A program made the position numbers and the translations under genes. Shown here one piece after another: positions 1 through 9,283 of a stretch of 64,000 nt of DNA (position 1 is the stretch's first letter; each line of letters begins with the position of its first letter). This stretch comes from Phycisphaerales bacterium (GTDB taxonomy: Bacteria > Planctomycetota > Phycisphaerae > Phycisphaerales > SM1A02), in NCBI GenBank assembly GCA_029268515.1, contig JAQWNP010000001.1, positions 296,297 through 360,296 on the forward strand, in the 5' to 3' direction. The notes beneath the pieces are model-generated. The model saw only the letters and a list, made by a program, of their open reading frames with translations, made no database searches and was not told the DNA's origin.

Positions 1-199
1 AAGTCACAAAAAATGCGATCAAAATGAGGCCGAGGTGTATCGCAATCGAGATCGTCCAGCCAAACATCGGCGAGTGGGTCTGTTTCGATAGCAACTGATC
101 ACTGTCAACGTGCTGTGAACCCACACGATCGGCGTATTCTTGATCGAATTTCGACTGTGAGCCAGATGCTCCGTCTTTGCCCATGCGGTTGCCTTCCAT
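1..199 (-). CDS. N-terminus of a membrane-anchored protein (runs off the left edge)
   Basis: Reading the minus strand from an ATG at 199 gives an open frame to the window edge. The first ~45 residues are polar and Gln/Ser/Asp rich. They are followed by a single hydrophobic segment (WTISIAIHLGLILIAFFVT), the pattern of a cytoplasmic tail plus one membrane anchor. An in-frame TGA lies a little upstream (about 247), so the start must be in this stretch; GTG at 211 and ATG at 184 are alternatives, and no clear Shine-Dalgarno is visible. Planctomycete VWA-domain and TonB-like proteins often begin this way, but the domain that would decide the function lies outside the window. Confidence 0.55.
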   Translation of the reverse strand, partial: MEGNRMGKDGASGSQSKFDQEYADRVGSQHVDSDQLLSKQTHSPMFGWTISIAIHLGLILIAFFVT

Positions 200-330
200 A
201 GCAAGTGCCACGCTGCGGCTTCGTGCCAATGGCAGTCTATCAGCCAATCAACGACACTCTTGCCAACATGGGCCAAGCACTGAATGTGGCAATTCGCCAA
301 TAATGCCGCGCTTTACCTAGAGCGATGCAA

Positions 331-1089
331 TTATTCGGCTTCTGGCGGTTGGGCCTCAGGTTTGGGTCGGTCCTTTGCAAACAACACTGAGTCCAGGCTC
401 ACTGGACCGGCGCCAGTGAAGAAAACACCAATTGCCAGAACGAACAAAGCAGCTTGAGCAAACATTGCGTTGTAGGCATCCATGGCATCAGCCCATTGAA
501 ATGGATTACTTAAAAACAGTCCGTTATCGTGAATCGAGACCACATAAAAGGTACCACCAATAATGACCGCCAAACAAAGCGCCCAAAGCCTTGTAATCAA
601 CCCCAACAAAATTAACGCACCGCCAACAAGCTCAACCCAGGCCACCACTTTGGCGAGCCAGATTGAAGTCTCGCCCCAACCCGCATCAATCATCTGCAGA
701 GAAAGCAGGTAATAACCCGTTGTCTGATAGTGAGTGCCATCATGCGTCGGTGCTGCAACTGAAATCGTTGGTGGCACTGCTGGCGTACTCTGTGTAGCTG
801 GTGTTTCAGAGGGCGTCACTGGGGGCTTCGCTGGGGGGTCAGCGGCAGGTTCGGTAGTCTCCTGCCAGAATGCCGTTTGATGGATCATTGGCTGCAAAGT
901 CGAAGAAACCTGCTTTGCCTGGCCTGTCTCCACAGGTACGCCATATTGCTCAAGAGCGTCCCGTTGCTCCTGAGTGATATGAATAGTCCCGAAGACATAA
1001 CCCCATCCAGCACTGAAAAAAGCGCCAAAAAGGACGATTCGGGCAAGTATTGGTAGTAATTTGGTTCCGGCACAAGCACTAAGCGACAT
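331..1089 (-). CDS. DoxX family membrane protein
   Basis: A 252-residue protein with a hydrophobic first helix (residues ~10-32), then a hydrophilic segment of ~100 residues rich in Pro/Thr/Ala (roughly 80-112). A cluster of three more membrane helices follows (~145-225) around the motif GGALILLGLITRLWAL, which is typical of DoxX/SURF4-like quinone-associated membrane proteins. GGAG sits 7 nt before the ATG and supports the start. The long Pro-rich loop between helix 1 and the remaining helices is unusual for DoxX, which is normally 130-160 residues. The C-terminus is charged. The substrate or partner cannot be told from the sequence. It is separated from the partial upstream-oriented gene by ~130 bp. 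Confidence 0.75.
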   Translation of the reverse strand: MSLSACAGTKLLPILARIVLFGAFFSAGWGYVFGTIHITQEQRDALEQYGVPVETGQAKQVSSTLQPMIHQTAFWQETTEPAADPPAKPPVTPSETPATQSTPAVPPTISVAAPTHDGTHYQTTGYYLLSLQMIDAGWGETSIWLAKVVAWVELVGGALILLGLITRLWALCLAVIIGGTFYVVSIHDNGLFLSNPFQWADAMDAYNAMFAQAALFVLAIGVFFTGAGPVSLDSVLFAKDRPKPEAQPPEAE

Positions 1090-1194
1090 AGGAATTCTCC
1101 ATCCTGGGTTAAGCTCGAATATAAAGATATACCCGATCTTGATTGCCCCGAGCAGTGTACCAGCTGATAATCTTCCCCTCTCGCTTAGACCCCT

Positions 1195-1276
<82 letters not shown>

Positions 1277-1368
1277 TTTTTCTGGTCATTTTCTTTGGCT
1301 CCAAACCTAAAAATTTTCCTTCTTTCTCACTGTGCCCCAATATTTCTCCGGATAGGACGAAAATTCAT

Positions 1369-2724
1369 ATGACTGGCTGGAGCCCCAAATCATGGCAGCA
1401 CAAGCGTGCCCTACAGCAACCAACTTATCCAGACAAGAATCATCTTGATCAGGTCGTTGGACAATTAGCTGAGCTGCCACCACTGGTGAGCTCCTGGGAA
1501 ATCGAAACGCTTAAAACACAACTGGCCGAAGCAGCCGCCGGTGATCGCTTCCTCCTTCAGGGAGGGGATTGCGCTGAACGTTTTAGAGATTGCCAACCAG
1601 AAGTCATTGCTGCAAAATTAAAAGTGCTGCTTCAAATGAGCCTGGTGCTTGTTCACGGAACCAAGCGTCGTGTTATTCGTGTTGGGCGATTTGCCGGACA
1701 ATATGCAAAACCACGATCAAGCGATACCGAAACAAAAGATGGAATCACGCTCCCAGCCTATCGCGGCGACATCATCAATGAGCATGCATTTGAACAAAAC
1801 GCGCGTACTCCAAATCCAGATCTTCTCTTGCGTGGTTTCGAGCGAGCAGCGCTGACATTGAACTTTATTCGTGCGCTGATTGATGGTGGTTTTGCGAGCT
1901 TGCATCACCCCGAATACTGGGACCTTGACTTTGTCGAGCACTCATCCCAAGGAACTGAATACCAACATGTGGTTGAGTCGATTGGCGAATCACTTCGCTT
2001 TATGGAAACACTTTGCGGCGTCCCAATCAGTGACATGAACCGTGTTGATTTCTTTACAAGCCACGAAGCCCTCCACCTTTCATACGAAGAGGCGCTGACT
2101 CGAACTGTGCCACGTCGAGAGGGCTGGTACGACCTATCGACCCATTTTCCTTGGCTTGGACTAAGAACATCACAGCTTGATGGCGCTCATATTGAATTTC
2201 TACGCGGCATCCGAAACCCACTGGCGATCAAAGTGGGGCCGAATATGGCCCTGGATGAGATTCATCCTTATATCGAAGCACTTTTCAATGTTCTTCACCC
2301 AGACAATGAACCTGGCCGAATCACCATTATCCATCGCTACGGTATCGACCAGGTCTCTGAATATTTACCTGTTCTGATTGATGCGGTCCAAAAAACAGGC
2401 AAGAGTGTCCTCTACTGCTGTGATCCAATGCATGGCAACACACAAATCTCAAGTGGCGGACTCAAGACACGCCGGTTTGACCACATCCTTGAAGAAGTAG
2501 ACCGCGCCTTCGAACTGCATAGTGCTGGCGGCTCTCGACTTGGCGGTGTTCATGTTGAATTGACCGGCGACAACGTGACTGAGTGCACTGGTGGCGCAAG
2601 AGGCCTTCAAGATGCTGATCTCACACAAGCCTATAAAACACAAGTTGATCCAAGACTTAACTATGAACAAGCGTTCGAATTAGCGCTGCTTGTTGCCCGT
2701 CGGGCTTCCCAAGACAACGTCTAA
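1369..2724 (+). CDS. aroG: 3-deoxy-D-arabino-heptulosonate-7-phosphate synthase, class II (plant/actinobacterial type)
   Basis: Catalyses condensation of phosphoenolpyruvate and erythrose 4-phosphate, the first step of the shikimate pathway. The 451-residue protein starts MTGWSPKSWQ, the usual opening of class II enzymes. It carries FLLQGGDCAERF (~61-72), GRFAGQYAKPRS, the KVGPNM segment and the C-terminal GGVHVELTGDNVTECTGG region with metal/PEP ligands. Length matches the family (~450). The frame is open back into tRNA-Leu, but the ATG at 1369 is the only start that fits family N-termini, with AGGA at about 1354. The stop codon overlaps the stop of the convergent ZIP-like gene. The gene stands alone with respect to other shikimate genes. 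Confidence 0.95.
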   Translation: MTGWSPKSWQHKRALQQPTYPDKNHLDQVVGQLAELPPLVSSWEIETLKTQLAEAAAGDRFLLQGGDCAERFRDCQPEVIAAKLKVLLQMSLVLVHGTKRRVIRVGRFAGQYAKPRSSDTETKDGITLPAYRGDIINEHAFEQNARTPNPDLLLRGFERAALTLNFIRALIDGGFASLHHPEYWDLDFVEHSSQGTEYQHVVESIGESLRFMETLCGVPISDMNRVDFFTSHEALHLSYEEALTRTVPRREGWYDLSTHFPWLGLRTSQLDGAHIEFLRGIRNPLAIKVGPNMALDEIHPYIEALFNVLHPDNEPGRITIIHRYGIDQVSEYLPVLIDAVQKTGKSVLYCCDPMHGNTQISSGGLKTRRFDHILEEVDRAFELHSAGGSRLGGVHVELTGDNVTECTGGARGLQDADLTQAYKTQVDPRLNYEQAFELALLVARRASQDNV

Positions 2725-3524
2725 TCTCTTGCCTCTATTTGATTATGAGGTGCAGGCCCATTGTTTTTGCTGAGTTCACTCTCATCAAACGGAGGCCTAA
2801 TCATCATGTCGATCACAATAATGAGAAGAAAGCCCGCAAAGAACATGACCGTTGCTCGTTTTGTATCAGGAACGCTGTGCGCACGAACCAGTAGCTCTTC
2901 AGTGACCAAGTAAAGAAGTGCCGCTACTCCGAATGAGGCAACGGCAACAAGCCATCCGCCTGAGAGTCCTGATAAAAACCAGGCGCCCAGAACCGCTGAG
3001 CAAACCATGCATAAACCGAGGCCTGCCACAATCAAAATGGTCCGCCGAGAACTCGTACCTGAGGACCGCAAGGCCGTTGCACAGGAGAGCCCAAGGAAGA
3101 GAATCTCTAGGGTCAGTGCAATGCTCAGGAGAATGCCAGTGGTGACATTGGCAGAGAATCCGACCCCGATCAGGAACCCATCAACGATCAGGTCTAAAGC
3201 GACGGTGGCCAAGAGTGATGTCGTGCTTCCTGAAGACCCTTCTTGATCTCCCTCAATTTTGTCCAAAACCCATTCCAGGGCAAACATGAGGCTGACGCCG
3301 AGTCCAAAACCAATGATTACGGGCATGTAATCAGAGCCCTGGATCATGTCTGGGACAAGATCGATCGAAACAGCTGCAATCACGAGGCCGGCTGCTAAGT
3401 GCTGAATAGCGCTGGTGGTGACCTGCCCAAACTTCACGGTCGCAGCCAGGATGGCTCCCAATATCACTGAAATAAAGGGTGCTGCCGTGACAATCAGAAC
3501 CAGTAGTACCGCCTTATCACCCAT
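2721..3524 (-). CDS. ZIP-like metal transporter family membrane protein
   Basis: A 267-residue integral membrane protein with about eight hydrophobic segments. It has ZIP hallmarks: an early HLAAGLVIAAVSIDLVPD helix, and a central pair of helices with DLIVDGFLIG and LTLEILFLGL. In canonical ZIP/ZupT proteins those two helices carry HNFxDG and HExPHE. Here the histidines are replaced (Asp, Leu and Phe), leaving Asp/Asp/Glu, so metal specificity may be altered or lost. A short acidic loop (about residues 90-100) lies between TM3 and TM4. The protein ends in a polar tail. Its stop codon overlaps that of the convergent aroG by sharing CTAA. The start at 3524 has only a weak AGAAG upstream. Confidence 0.72.
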   Translation of the reverse strand: MGDKAVLLVLIVTAAPFISVILGAILAATVKFGQVTTSAIQHLAAGLVIAAVSIDLVPDMIQGSDYMPVIIGFGLGVSLMFALEWVLDKIEGDQEGSSGSTTSLLATVALDLIVDGFLIGVGFSANVTTGILLSIALTLEILFLGLSCATALRSSGTSSRRTILIVAGLGLCMVCSAVLGAWFLSGLSGGWLVAVASFGVAALLYLVTEELLVRAHSVPDTKRATVMFFAGFLLIIVIDMMIRPPFDESELSKNNGPAPHNQIEARD

Positions 3525-3620
3525 AAATCTTCTGCCATAACGAAGTCCAGCAGCAGCCTTAAATCGAGCTGAGCCAGTAGTTCAAACTGAGTGGGATCGT
3601 CATGGGTACACTATCGGATC

Positions 3621-4952
3621 ATGTCACGTCGCGTGGTCATTACAGGCACCGGTCCCATCTCTGCATGCGGTCTGGGAATTGAACCTCTTTGGGAAGCACT
3701 TCTCAAGGGTGATTCTCAGATTCGCCCCATCAGCACTTTTGATGCCTCTGGGTTTTCCAGCAATGCCGCCGCGGCCATCCAACCTGACGCCTTCAATATT
3801 CGTGATGTGGTACCCAAGACCTATCGTAAAGCGCTGAAGGTCATGTGCCGTGATGTTGAGTTAGCGATTGGTGCCGCTGCTGCAGCGGTCTCACATGCTG
3901 GCATGATTACCAAAGCAGTGGATGCCAATGCAACACCAACCATTGAACCGACGCGACTGGGATGCCAAATTGGCGCCGGTCTGATTGCCGCTGACCTTGA
4001 TGAGCTCACCGCTGCATTATCCACCAGTCGCAATGAAGATGACCAGTTCGATCTCTCAACCTGGGGGCAACCGGGAATGGGTAATCTGACACCCTTGTGG
4101 TTGCTTAAGTACCTGCCCAACATGCTTGCATGCCATGTCACCATCGTCCACGACTGCCGTGGACCCAGTAACACGATCACTTGCTGCGAGGCCAGTGGGC
4201 TCCTTTCGATTGGTGAATCACTGCGCGTCATCGAGCGCAACTCTGCAGAAGCATGCCTCACTGGTGGCGTAGAATCGAAACTTAATCCCATGGCTCTCTT
4301 ACGACAGCACTTCGCAAAGCGCGTTGCACCAACGCCTGCGGACGAAGATCCAAAAACTATTTTAGCGCCCTTCGCCCCTGATGCTAGTGGAACGATTCTT
4401 GGCGAAGGTGGCGCACTTATTGTTGTGGAAGCGCTTGACTCAGCTCTTGCACGACAAGCAACAGTCCGAGCGGAAATCAGTGGTTTTGCTGCCACCCAAT
4501 CACATGCCGCCGAACGCATTGGCCTCGGCACCAACCCATCACATCAGGAAGTTGCCGATGCAATGGCCGCAGCATTAACTTCCGCAGGGCGAAAGCCCGA
4601 TGAGATTGATGCAGTGTTTCCACTGGGTTCTGGTATTCGTGGTGTCGATGAAGCAGAAGCGGCTTCAATCGAAACAATTTTTGGTGCACGAAGTAAGACG
4701 CTGCCAGTTATTCCATTGACAACCGTGACCGGCAACTGCGGTGCTGGACACAGCGCGCTTGTCGTGGCAGTTGCAACTGCGGCATTAGAATCACAAAAAC
4801 TTCCAGCTCGCATCAACACTGTAGATTCAGATGGCATCAACGCCAAGATTGCTCCAGCTTGCGACCATAAACTCAACCATGTTCTTGTTACGACGTGTAG
4901 CCAGGGCGGGCAAAACGCCGCCATTGTGCTTTCTCGTCCGGAGATAGCCTAG
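3621..4952 (+). CDS. Ketosynthase-fold protein lacking catalytic residues (KS-beta / chain-length-factor-like)
   Basis: 443 residues with thiolase-fold ketosynthase architecture (N-terminal RRVVITGTGPISACG, C-terminal TCSQGGQNAAIVL). Aligned by eye to FabF, the active-site Cys is Glu190 (GPSNTITCCEASG). The first catalytic His (AHGT) is replaced by PLGSG, and the second (KSMTGH) by TTVTGN. It therefore cannot condense acyl chains the normal way. KS-beta/chain-length factors of type II polyketide synthases show the same loss (usually Gln) and act as heterodimer partners. The gene lies 3 bp upstream of an intact ketosynthase, which supports a KS-alpha/KS-beta-like pair. The start was placed at the internal ATG 3621 because the extra 10 residues further upstream do not resemble family N-termini. 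Confidence 0.85.
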   Translation: MSRRVVITGTGPISACGLGIEPLWEALLKGDSQIRPISTFDASGFSSNAAAAIQPDAFNIRDVVPKTYRKALKVMCRDVELAIGAAAAAVSHAGMITKAVDANATPTIEPTRLGCQIGAGLIAADLDELTAALSTSRNEDDQFDLSTWGQPGMGNLTPLWLLKYLPNMLACHVTIVHDCRGPSNTITCCEASGLLSIGESLRVIERNSAEACLTGGVESKLNPMALLRQHFAKRVAPTPADEDPKTILAPFAPDASGTILGEGGALIVVEALDSALARQATVRAEISGFAATQSHAAERIGLGTNPSHQEVADAMAAALTSAGRKPDEIDAVFPLGSGIRGVDEAEAASIETIFGARSKTLPVIPLTTVTGNCGAGHSALVVAVATAALESQKLPARINTVDSDGINAKIAPACDHKLNHVLVTTCSQGGQNAAIVLSRPEIA

Positions 4953-4955
4953 ATC

Positions 4956-6275
4956 ATGTCAACATCCTCTCGCGTTGTCATTACTGGGATGGGTTGGATT
5001 ACGCCATTGGGCCACGACCTCAATACTGTCTGGTCGAATCTCACCAAAGGGGTATCAGGCGTCAGACCAATCGAGCGATTTGATGCAAAGACTTTTAGCA
5101 CCAATTTTGCCGCCCAAGTTCAAGACTACGACTTCAGCAAGTATGTCACTGATGCGAAGCGACACGAACACGCTGGCACACACACGCGATTTGCTCTTGG
5201 TGCTGCCCGACAAGCATGGTCACATGCCAAACTTGATGAAGCATCACTTGATATGCGCCGCGTTGGGACCTATCTAGGTGCGGGTGAGGGTGTACTCGAT
5301 TTCAATAACTATGCTTTTGCCAACCTGACCGCTTGGAATGAAGAAAAGAATGCTATTGATGGAAAAGTCTGGGCCCAAGCCGCCCAAGATCGAATGCACC
5401 GCTTCGACGAGATTGAACAAGAACCAATCATGCCGGCAGCCCATCTTGCAATGGAATTTGGTGTTCGAGGTCCAGTCTATAACTGCTTGACAGCCTGCGC
5501 AGCGAGCACGCAGGCGATCGGCGAAGCAGTCAATATTCTCCAACGCGGTGATGCAGACATCATGATTTCAGGTGGCGCTCACACCATGATTCATGAGCTT
5601 GGGCTCACTGGTTTTATCCGACTCACCGCACTCAGCAGCCGAACCGACAATATTGAAGGCGCGTCGAGACCATTTAGTCGATCACGTGACGGCTTTGTGA
5701 TGGGCGAGGGTGCAGGCATCGTCATCTTAGAAACGCTTGAACATGCGCGGAAACGTGGCGTGACACCAATCGTAGAAGTGATTGGTTATGGCTCAAGTGC
5801 AGATGCTTACCGAATTACAGACATTCAACCTGAAGGCAATGGCCCCGCCGCATCGATGGGCGAGGCACTGAATCAAGCGGGACTTGATCCCAACGGTGTT
5901 GATTCTGATGGCCGCCCCTTGGTGCACTACATTTCAGCCCATGGCACTGGCACCAAAGAAAATGACTCCATCGAAACAAGGGCTGTTAAAAAAGTGTTTG
6001 GGGAAAATGCTCCAGCAATTCCTATGAGTTCAATCAAGTCCATGATGGGACATCTCATCGCTGCCGCTGGTGCTGTCGAACTTATTACATGTGCGATGGC
6101 AATTCAGCATCAGACCCTACCACCAACCATTAATTTGACTGACCCTGACCCTGATCTGGATCTCGATTATGTACCCAATGAGGCACGCTCCACCAAGGTT
6201 GAGACCTGCTTATCCAATTCATTCGGTTTTGGTGGGCAAAACGACACGCTGATTATTCAGCGATTTACTGAATAA
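4956..6275 (+). CDS. fabF: Beta-ketoacyl-ACP synthase II family protein (active)
   Basis: A 439-residue condensing enzyme that elongates acyl chains on acyl carrier protein with malonyl-ACP. The catalytic triad is intact: Cys181 in NCLTACAAST, a His in YISAHGTGT, and a His in SSIKSMMGHLIAAAGA preceded by the conserved Lys. The C-terminal SNSFGFGGQN glycine-rich loop is present. Compared with E. coli FabF (413 residues) there is a ~25-residue insertion around residues 120-150. The ATG follows the stop of the KS-beta-like gene by 3 bp, so the two are translationally coupled and probably form a heterodimer. No acyl carrier protein, ketoreductase or dehydratase gene is next to the pair, so the product (ordinary or specialised fatty acid) is unknown. 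Confidence 0.93.
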   Translation: MSTSSRVVITGMGWITPLGHDLNTVWSNLTKGVSGVRPIERFDAKTFSTNFAAQVQDYDFSKYVTDAKRHEHAGTHTRFALGAARQAWSHAKLDEASLDMRRVGTYLGAGEGVLDFNNYAFANLTAWNEEKNAIDGKVWAQAAQDRMHRFDEIEQEPIMPAAHLAMEFGVRGPVYNCLTACAASTQAIGEAVNILQRGDADIMISGGAHTMIHELGLTGFIRLTALSSRTDNIEGASRPFSRSRDGFVMGEGAGIVILETLEHARKRGVTPIVEVIGYGSSADAYRITDIQPEGNGPAASMGEALNQAGLDPNGVDSDGRPLVHYISAHGTGTKENDSIETRAVKKVFGENAPAIPMSSIKSMMGHLIAAAGAVELITCAMAIQHQTLPPTINLTDPDPDLDLDYVPNEARSTKVETCLSNSFGFGGQNDTLIIQRFTE

Positions 6276-6364
6276 GCGATCTGCATTGAGGCGTTCGTAA
6301 ATCAACGCGACTCAACAAGCAGACTCTGCATGACCGAATAGTGGAAACGTGTGGAAAGTTTTCT

Positions 6365-7198
6365 ATGCAGATTGTGCAAGATTCTGGCCAACTTTCGAAT
6401 TGGAAGGGGTGCGCCCTGATCCCAACAATGGGAGCGCTCCATGAAGGACACTTGTCGCTTGTGCGAGCTGCTGCCCGTGAATGGTCGGGCCCGATCGTTG
6501 TCACTATCTTTGTGAATCCCACCCAGTTCGGCAATCAAAACGATCTTCTCAATTATCCCCGGACGCTTGAACACGACCTTGAACAGCTAAGACCACTCGG
6601 GATTGCTGCTGCCTTTACCCCCTCCGTCGAGATGGTCTACCCCACAGATCATCAAATCTGGCAGCCACCGCTCCCGCCAGTTGCCATGACACCGCAACTT
6701 GAAGATCTTCACAGACCAGAACACTTTGCTGGTGTTGCCCAAGTGGTCGCCCGCCTGGTTGACCTCTGTCAACCTCAGCGCCTGCTGTTGGGCGAGAAAG
6801 ACTATCAACAACTACGCGTGATCACCGAGATGGTTGAACGAGAATCAAAACGCTGGCCGGGTTTAGTCGTTGAAGGCCACCCAACCATTCGAGAGCCTGA
6901 CGGTCTCGCCATGAGTAGCCGCAACCAACTACTAACTACATCAGAACGTCCCCGTGCACTTGGGCTCGTGACTGCACTTCAAGCTGCAAGTGCTGCTGAG
7001 ACGGCTGCAGAAGCTGAATCGCGAATGACTCAAATCCTCCTAGAACATGCACTCCATATCGATTACGCCGTGGTTCGCGATGCAACCACGCTACAACCAA
7101 TCACCAGCCACCAACAACCAAGTCGTGCGCTCGTCGCAGCTCATCTTGGACATGTACGACTCATCGACAATCTGGCGACAGACTTCGGTTCGGCCTGA
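6365..7198 (+). CDS. panC: Pantothenate synthetase (pantoate-beta-alanine ligase)
   Basis: ATP-dependent ligation of pantoate and beta-alanine in the coenzyme A pathway, cytoplasmic. The protein has PTMGALHEGHLSLVR (HIGH-type motif at about 26-29), FVNPTQFG, LLGEKDYQQL and the KMSKS-equivalent AMSSRNQLL. From the ATG at 6365 it is 277 residues, close to E. coli PanC (283). GGAAAG is 6 nt before this ATG; an in-frame GTG at 6341 is a less likely start. It is the only CoA gene visible here and follows fabF by ~90 bp, possibly on the same transcript. Confidence 0.95.
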   Translation: MQIVQDSGQLSNWKGCALIPTMGALHEGHLSLVRAAAREWSGPIVVTIFVNPTQFGNQNDLLNYPRTLEHDLEQLRPLGIAAAFTPSVEMVYPTDHQIWQPPLPPVAMTPQLEDLHRPEHFAGVAQVVARLVDLCQPQRLLLGEKDYQQLRVITEMVERESKRWPGLVVEGHPTIREPDGLAMSSRNQLLTTSERPRALGLVTALQAASAAETAAEAESRMTQILLEHALHIDYAVVRDATTLQPITSHQQPSRALVAAHLGHVRLIDNLATDFGSA

Positions 7199-7224
7199 TA
7201 ATTTGATCCCCACTTAGGAGTCAT

Positions 7225-8598
7225 ATGTTGAACCTTCTTCGAGCTCACTCCCATCCATTGGCCTTCATGATTTTGGGCACGCTCACCTTCGCCATGGCTG
7301 GCTGCATGACCCATCGCGTGGCCTCTGAACAACGCCTGACGAATGCGCCTGGGAAGTACGAGCCTAATGAAACAATCTGGCCCACGCGCTATACCGCTAT
7401 GAATCGGCAGATTGCTGATGCCATGAACCGTTCTGCTGTTATCAAAATTAAGCCAAATGACGCCCTCACCACCATACTGCTCGGTGAAACACACGATGCA
7501 CTAGAACATGACCATGCTTTGGAATACAGCAACGCCGTTCCTGCTGGACAAGGCGTGATTCGGATGACGACTTGGACACCAAGCGACATCGTCAACGGCA
7601 CGCGAATGGAATTTCATGAATGGTTAGGCGAAGCTGATGCACAAGCCTCACTTCAAATATGGCAAGACTTTGCAGATGGAAAAATTGAGGCAATCGATAC
7701 TGACGAAATACTGGTGCCCTCGCTTTACTTACTCGATCCGCCACCAGACAAACCGAGTCTTGGCTTAGCTATCTTTCTTAATGGCTATGGTGCCACGCGA
7801 CACTTTATTGGTGGCGCTGAGGCGCTAAGAGAACGTGGATGGCACGTCTTGATCGTCCCAAGTATCAGCCTGGGCATCGCACTGGCAAATATGCCTACAC
7901 CAGTTGTTGAGAGATATGATTTTGAAGACGGCCCAGCTTGGTTTGCAACTGAGTTTGAAAATAAAAACAGATCGACATACCGCCAGATTCAGCTCGACGA
8001 AATTGGGGCGCTCGTTGCACGCGCCCATGATGACCGCCTCGCTGTCACGGCTTATGCGGTCGAAGCTGCGCTCGCGTATCTGGCAGAGTACAGGCCGGAT
8101 GTACCGCAGCATCCACGCATCTTGCTGGCCATTAGCCTCGGCGCACTCATGGCCCCACCTATGGTCGCTAGAATTGGTGGCGTTGATGCCGCGGTCATCG
8201 TTACGGGGGGCGCCAATTTGTTTGGTTTGATTAAAGAGAGTCAATATGAACTCGCCACTCTATTAATGGGCAATATCACCCGCATTGAGTATCCAGATTC
8301 TGTTGAAAATGACTACCTCATTGAATCCCATCTCGATCCATGGAGGACTTCCCAAGTTCTCCGAGAGACGCCCTTGCTCGTCATCCAGTCTTCAAACGAT
8401 GATGCGGTCCCCTCAGAATACGGCGAGCTTCTATGGGAACTACTCGGCCGCCCCGATCGATTAGAGAGTAATCTCAACCATGTCGGCGTACTGGCTTCTC
8501 TTGGTTGGCATATCGATTGGATTGTTGACTGGATAGAGACCCAGGTCCCTTTATCAAGCCGAAGCCCTAAACAATCCATGGACTCAAATTTCCAATGA
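7225..8598 (+). CDS. Lipoprotein with alpha/beta-hydrolase fold
   Basis: A 457-residue protein with a lipoprotein signal: a hydrophobic stretch ending in FAMAGC, lipidated Cys27. The second half has an alpha/beta-hydrolase layout: an oxyanion-type strand LAIFLNGYGATRHF, a nucleophile elbow ILLAISLGALMAPP (Ser in place of the GxSxG centre), an acid loop IQSSNDDAVPSEYG, and a late His in NHVGVLASLGWH. The N-terminal ~150 residues are not recognised. It is likely exported and membrane-anchored; the substrate is unknown. It overlaps nadD by 4 bp (ATGA), so the two are translationally coupled. The preceding panC ends 26 bp upstream. Confidence 0.7.
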   Translation: MLNLLRAHSHPLAFMILGTLTFAMAGCMTHRVASEQRLTNAPGKYEPNETIWPTRYTAMNRQIADAMNRSAVIKIKPNDALTTILLGETHDALEHDHALEYSNAVPAGQGVIRMTTWTPSDIVNGTRMEFHEWLGEADAQASLQIWQDFADGKIEAIDTDEILVPSLYLLDPPPDKPSLGLAIFLNGYGATRHFIGGAEALRERGWHVLIVPSISLGIALANMPTPVVERYDFEDGPAWFATEFENKNRSTYRQIQLDEIGALVARAHDDRLAVTAYAVEAALAYLAEYRPDVPQHPRILLAISLGALMAPPMVARIGGVDAAVIVTGGANLFGLIKESQYELATLLMGNITRIEYPDSVENDYLIESHLDPWRTSQVLRETPLLVIQSSNDDAVPSEYGELLWELLGRPDRLESNLNHVGVLASLGWHIDWIVDWIETQVPLSSRSPKQSMDSNFQ

Positions 8599-9218
8599 AG
8601 CGAACAGTTATTGTCTTTGGTGGTACGTTCGACCCGCCTCACCGTGCCCACACACAGTTGCCGCCCTTGATTGCAGAGTCAGTTGAGGCCGAGACTATCT
8701 TGTACGTTATTGCAGCGTTGAGTCCATTCAAAAGCGAAACGCCCCCGACACCGGCCCACCATCGATTAGCGATGCTTCGTTTAGCAACTGCGGATATTCC
8801 AAAAGCTGAGATTTGTGAAATTGAACTTTCCCGCGAGGGCCCAAGCTTCACGATCAACACGCTTGAAGCACTTCGTCATCACTACGCAGGTGATGTTGAT
8901 CTGAGGCTTCTGATTGGTGCCGATCAAGCCATGGCTTTTAATCACTGGCGTGACTGGCGGCAGATCTTAGAAATTGCCCCACCGCTCATCATGCTTCGCC
9001 CTCCACACTCAAGGGATGCCTTACTCGACGCGATTTCCAAATTTTCCACTCCAGAGGAGCTCTCAACATGGCGTTCCTGGATTATCCCCCTGGATCTCAT
9101 TGACCTCAGTGCCACTGAACTTCGTGATGAGCATGAGAGGGCCACACTTCCCCCAGATTCGCTTACCCCAGAGGTTCGCCAATACATCGATGCACACGGC
9201 CTCTATGCTGATAAATAG
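8595..9218 (+). CDS. nadD: Nicotinate-nucleotide adenylyltransferase
   Basis: Transfers AMP from ATP to nicotinate mononucleotide in NAD synthesis. The 207-residue protein opens with VIVFGGTFDPPHRAH, the nucleotidyltransferase (H/T)xGH-type motif with His16/His19. It carries SREGPSFTINTLEALR and LLIGADQAMAFNHWRDW, both characteristic of NadD. The C-terminal ISxT-type motif appears as IDLSATELRDE (SATELR). Length fits the family (~200-215). It is translationally coupled to the upstream lipoprotein gene by an ATGA overlap. Confidence 0.95.
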   Translation: MKRTVIVFGGTFDPPHRAHTQLPPLIAESVEAETILYVIAALSPFKSETPPTPAHHRLAMLRLATADIPKAEICEIELSREGPSFTINTLEALRHHYAGDVDLRLLIGADQAMAFNHWRDWRQILEIAPPLIMLRPPHSRDALLDAISKFSTPEELSTWRSWIIPLDLIDLSATELRDEHERATLPPDSLTPEVRQYIDAHGLYADK

Positions 9219-9283
9219 GGCCTGATTAGGGCCTCCAAAGCCCAAATGAAATCAAGCCAACGGTAGCGGGCGGTGTATGATGC

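Noticed and set aside
19..300. 93-codon frame on the minus strand at the window's left edge
   Set aside because: A different minus frame (1-199) has a polar tail followed by a clean membrane helix and is a better candidate.
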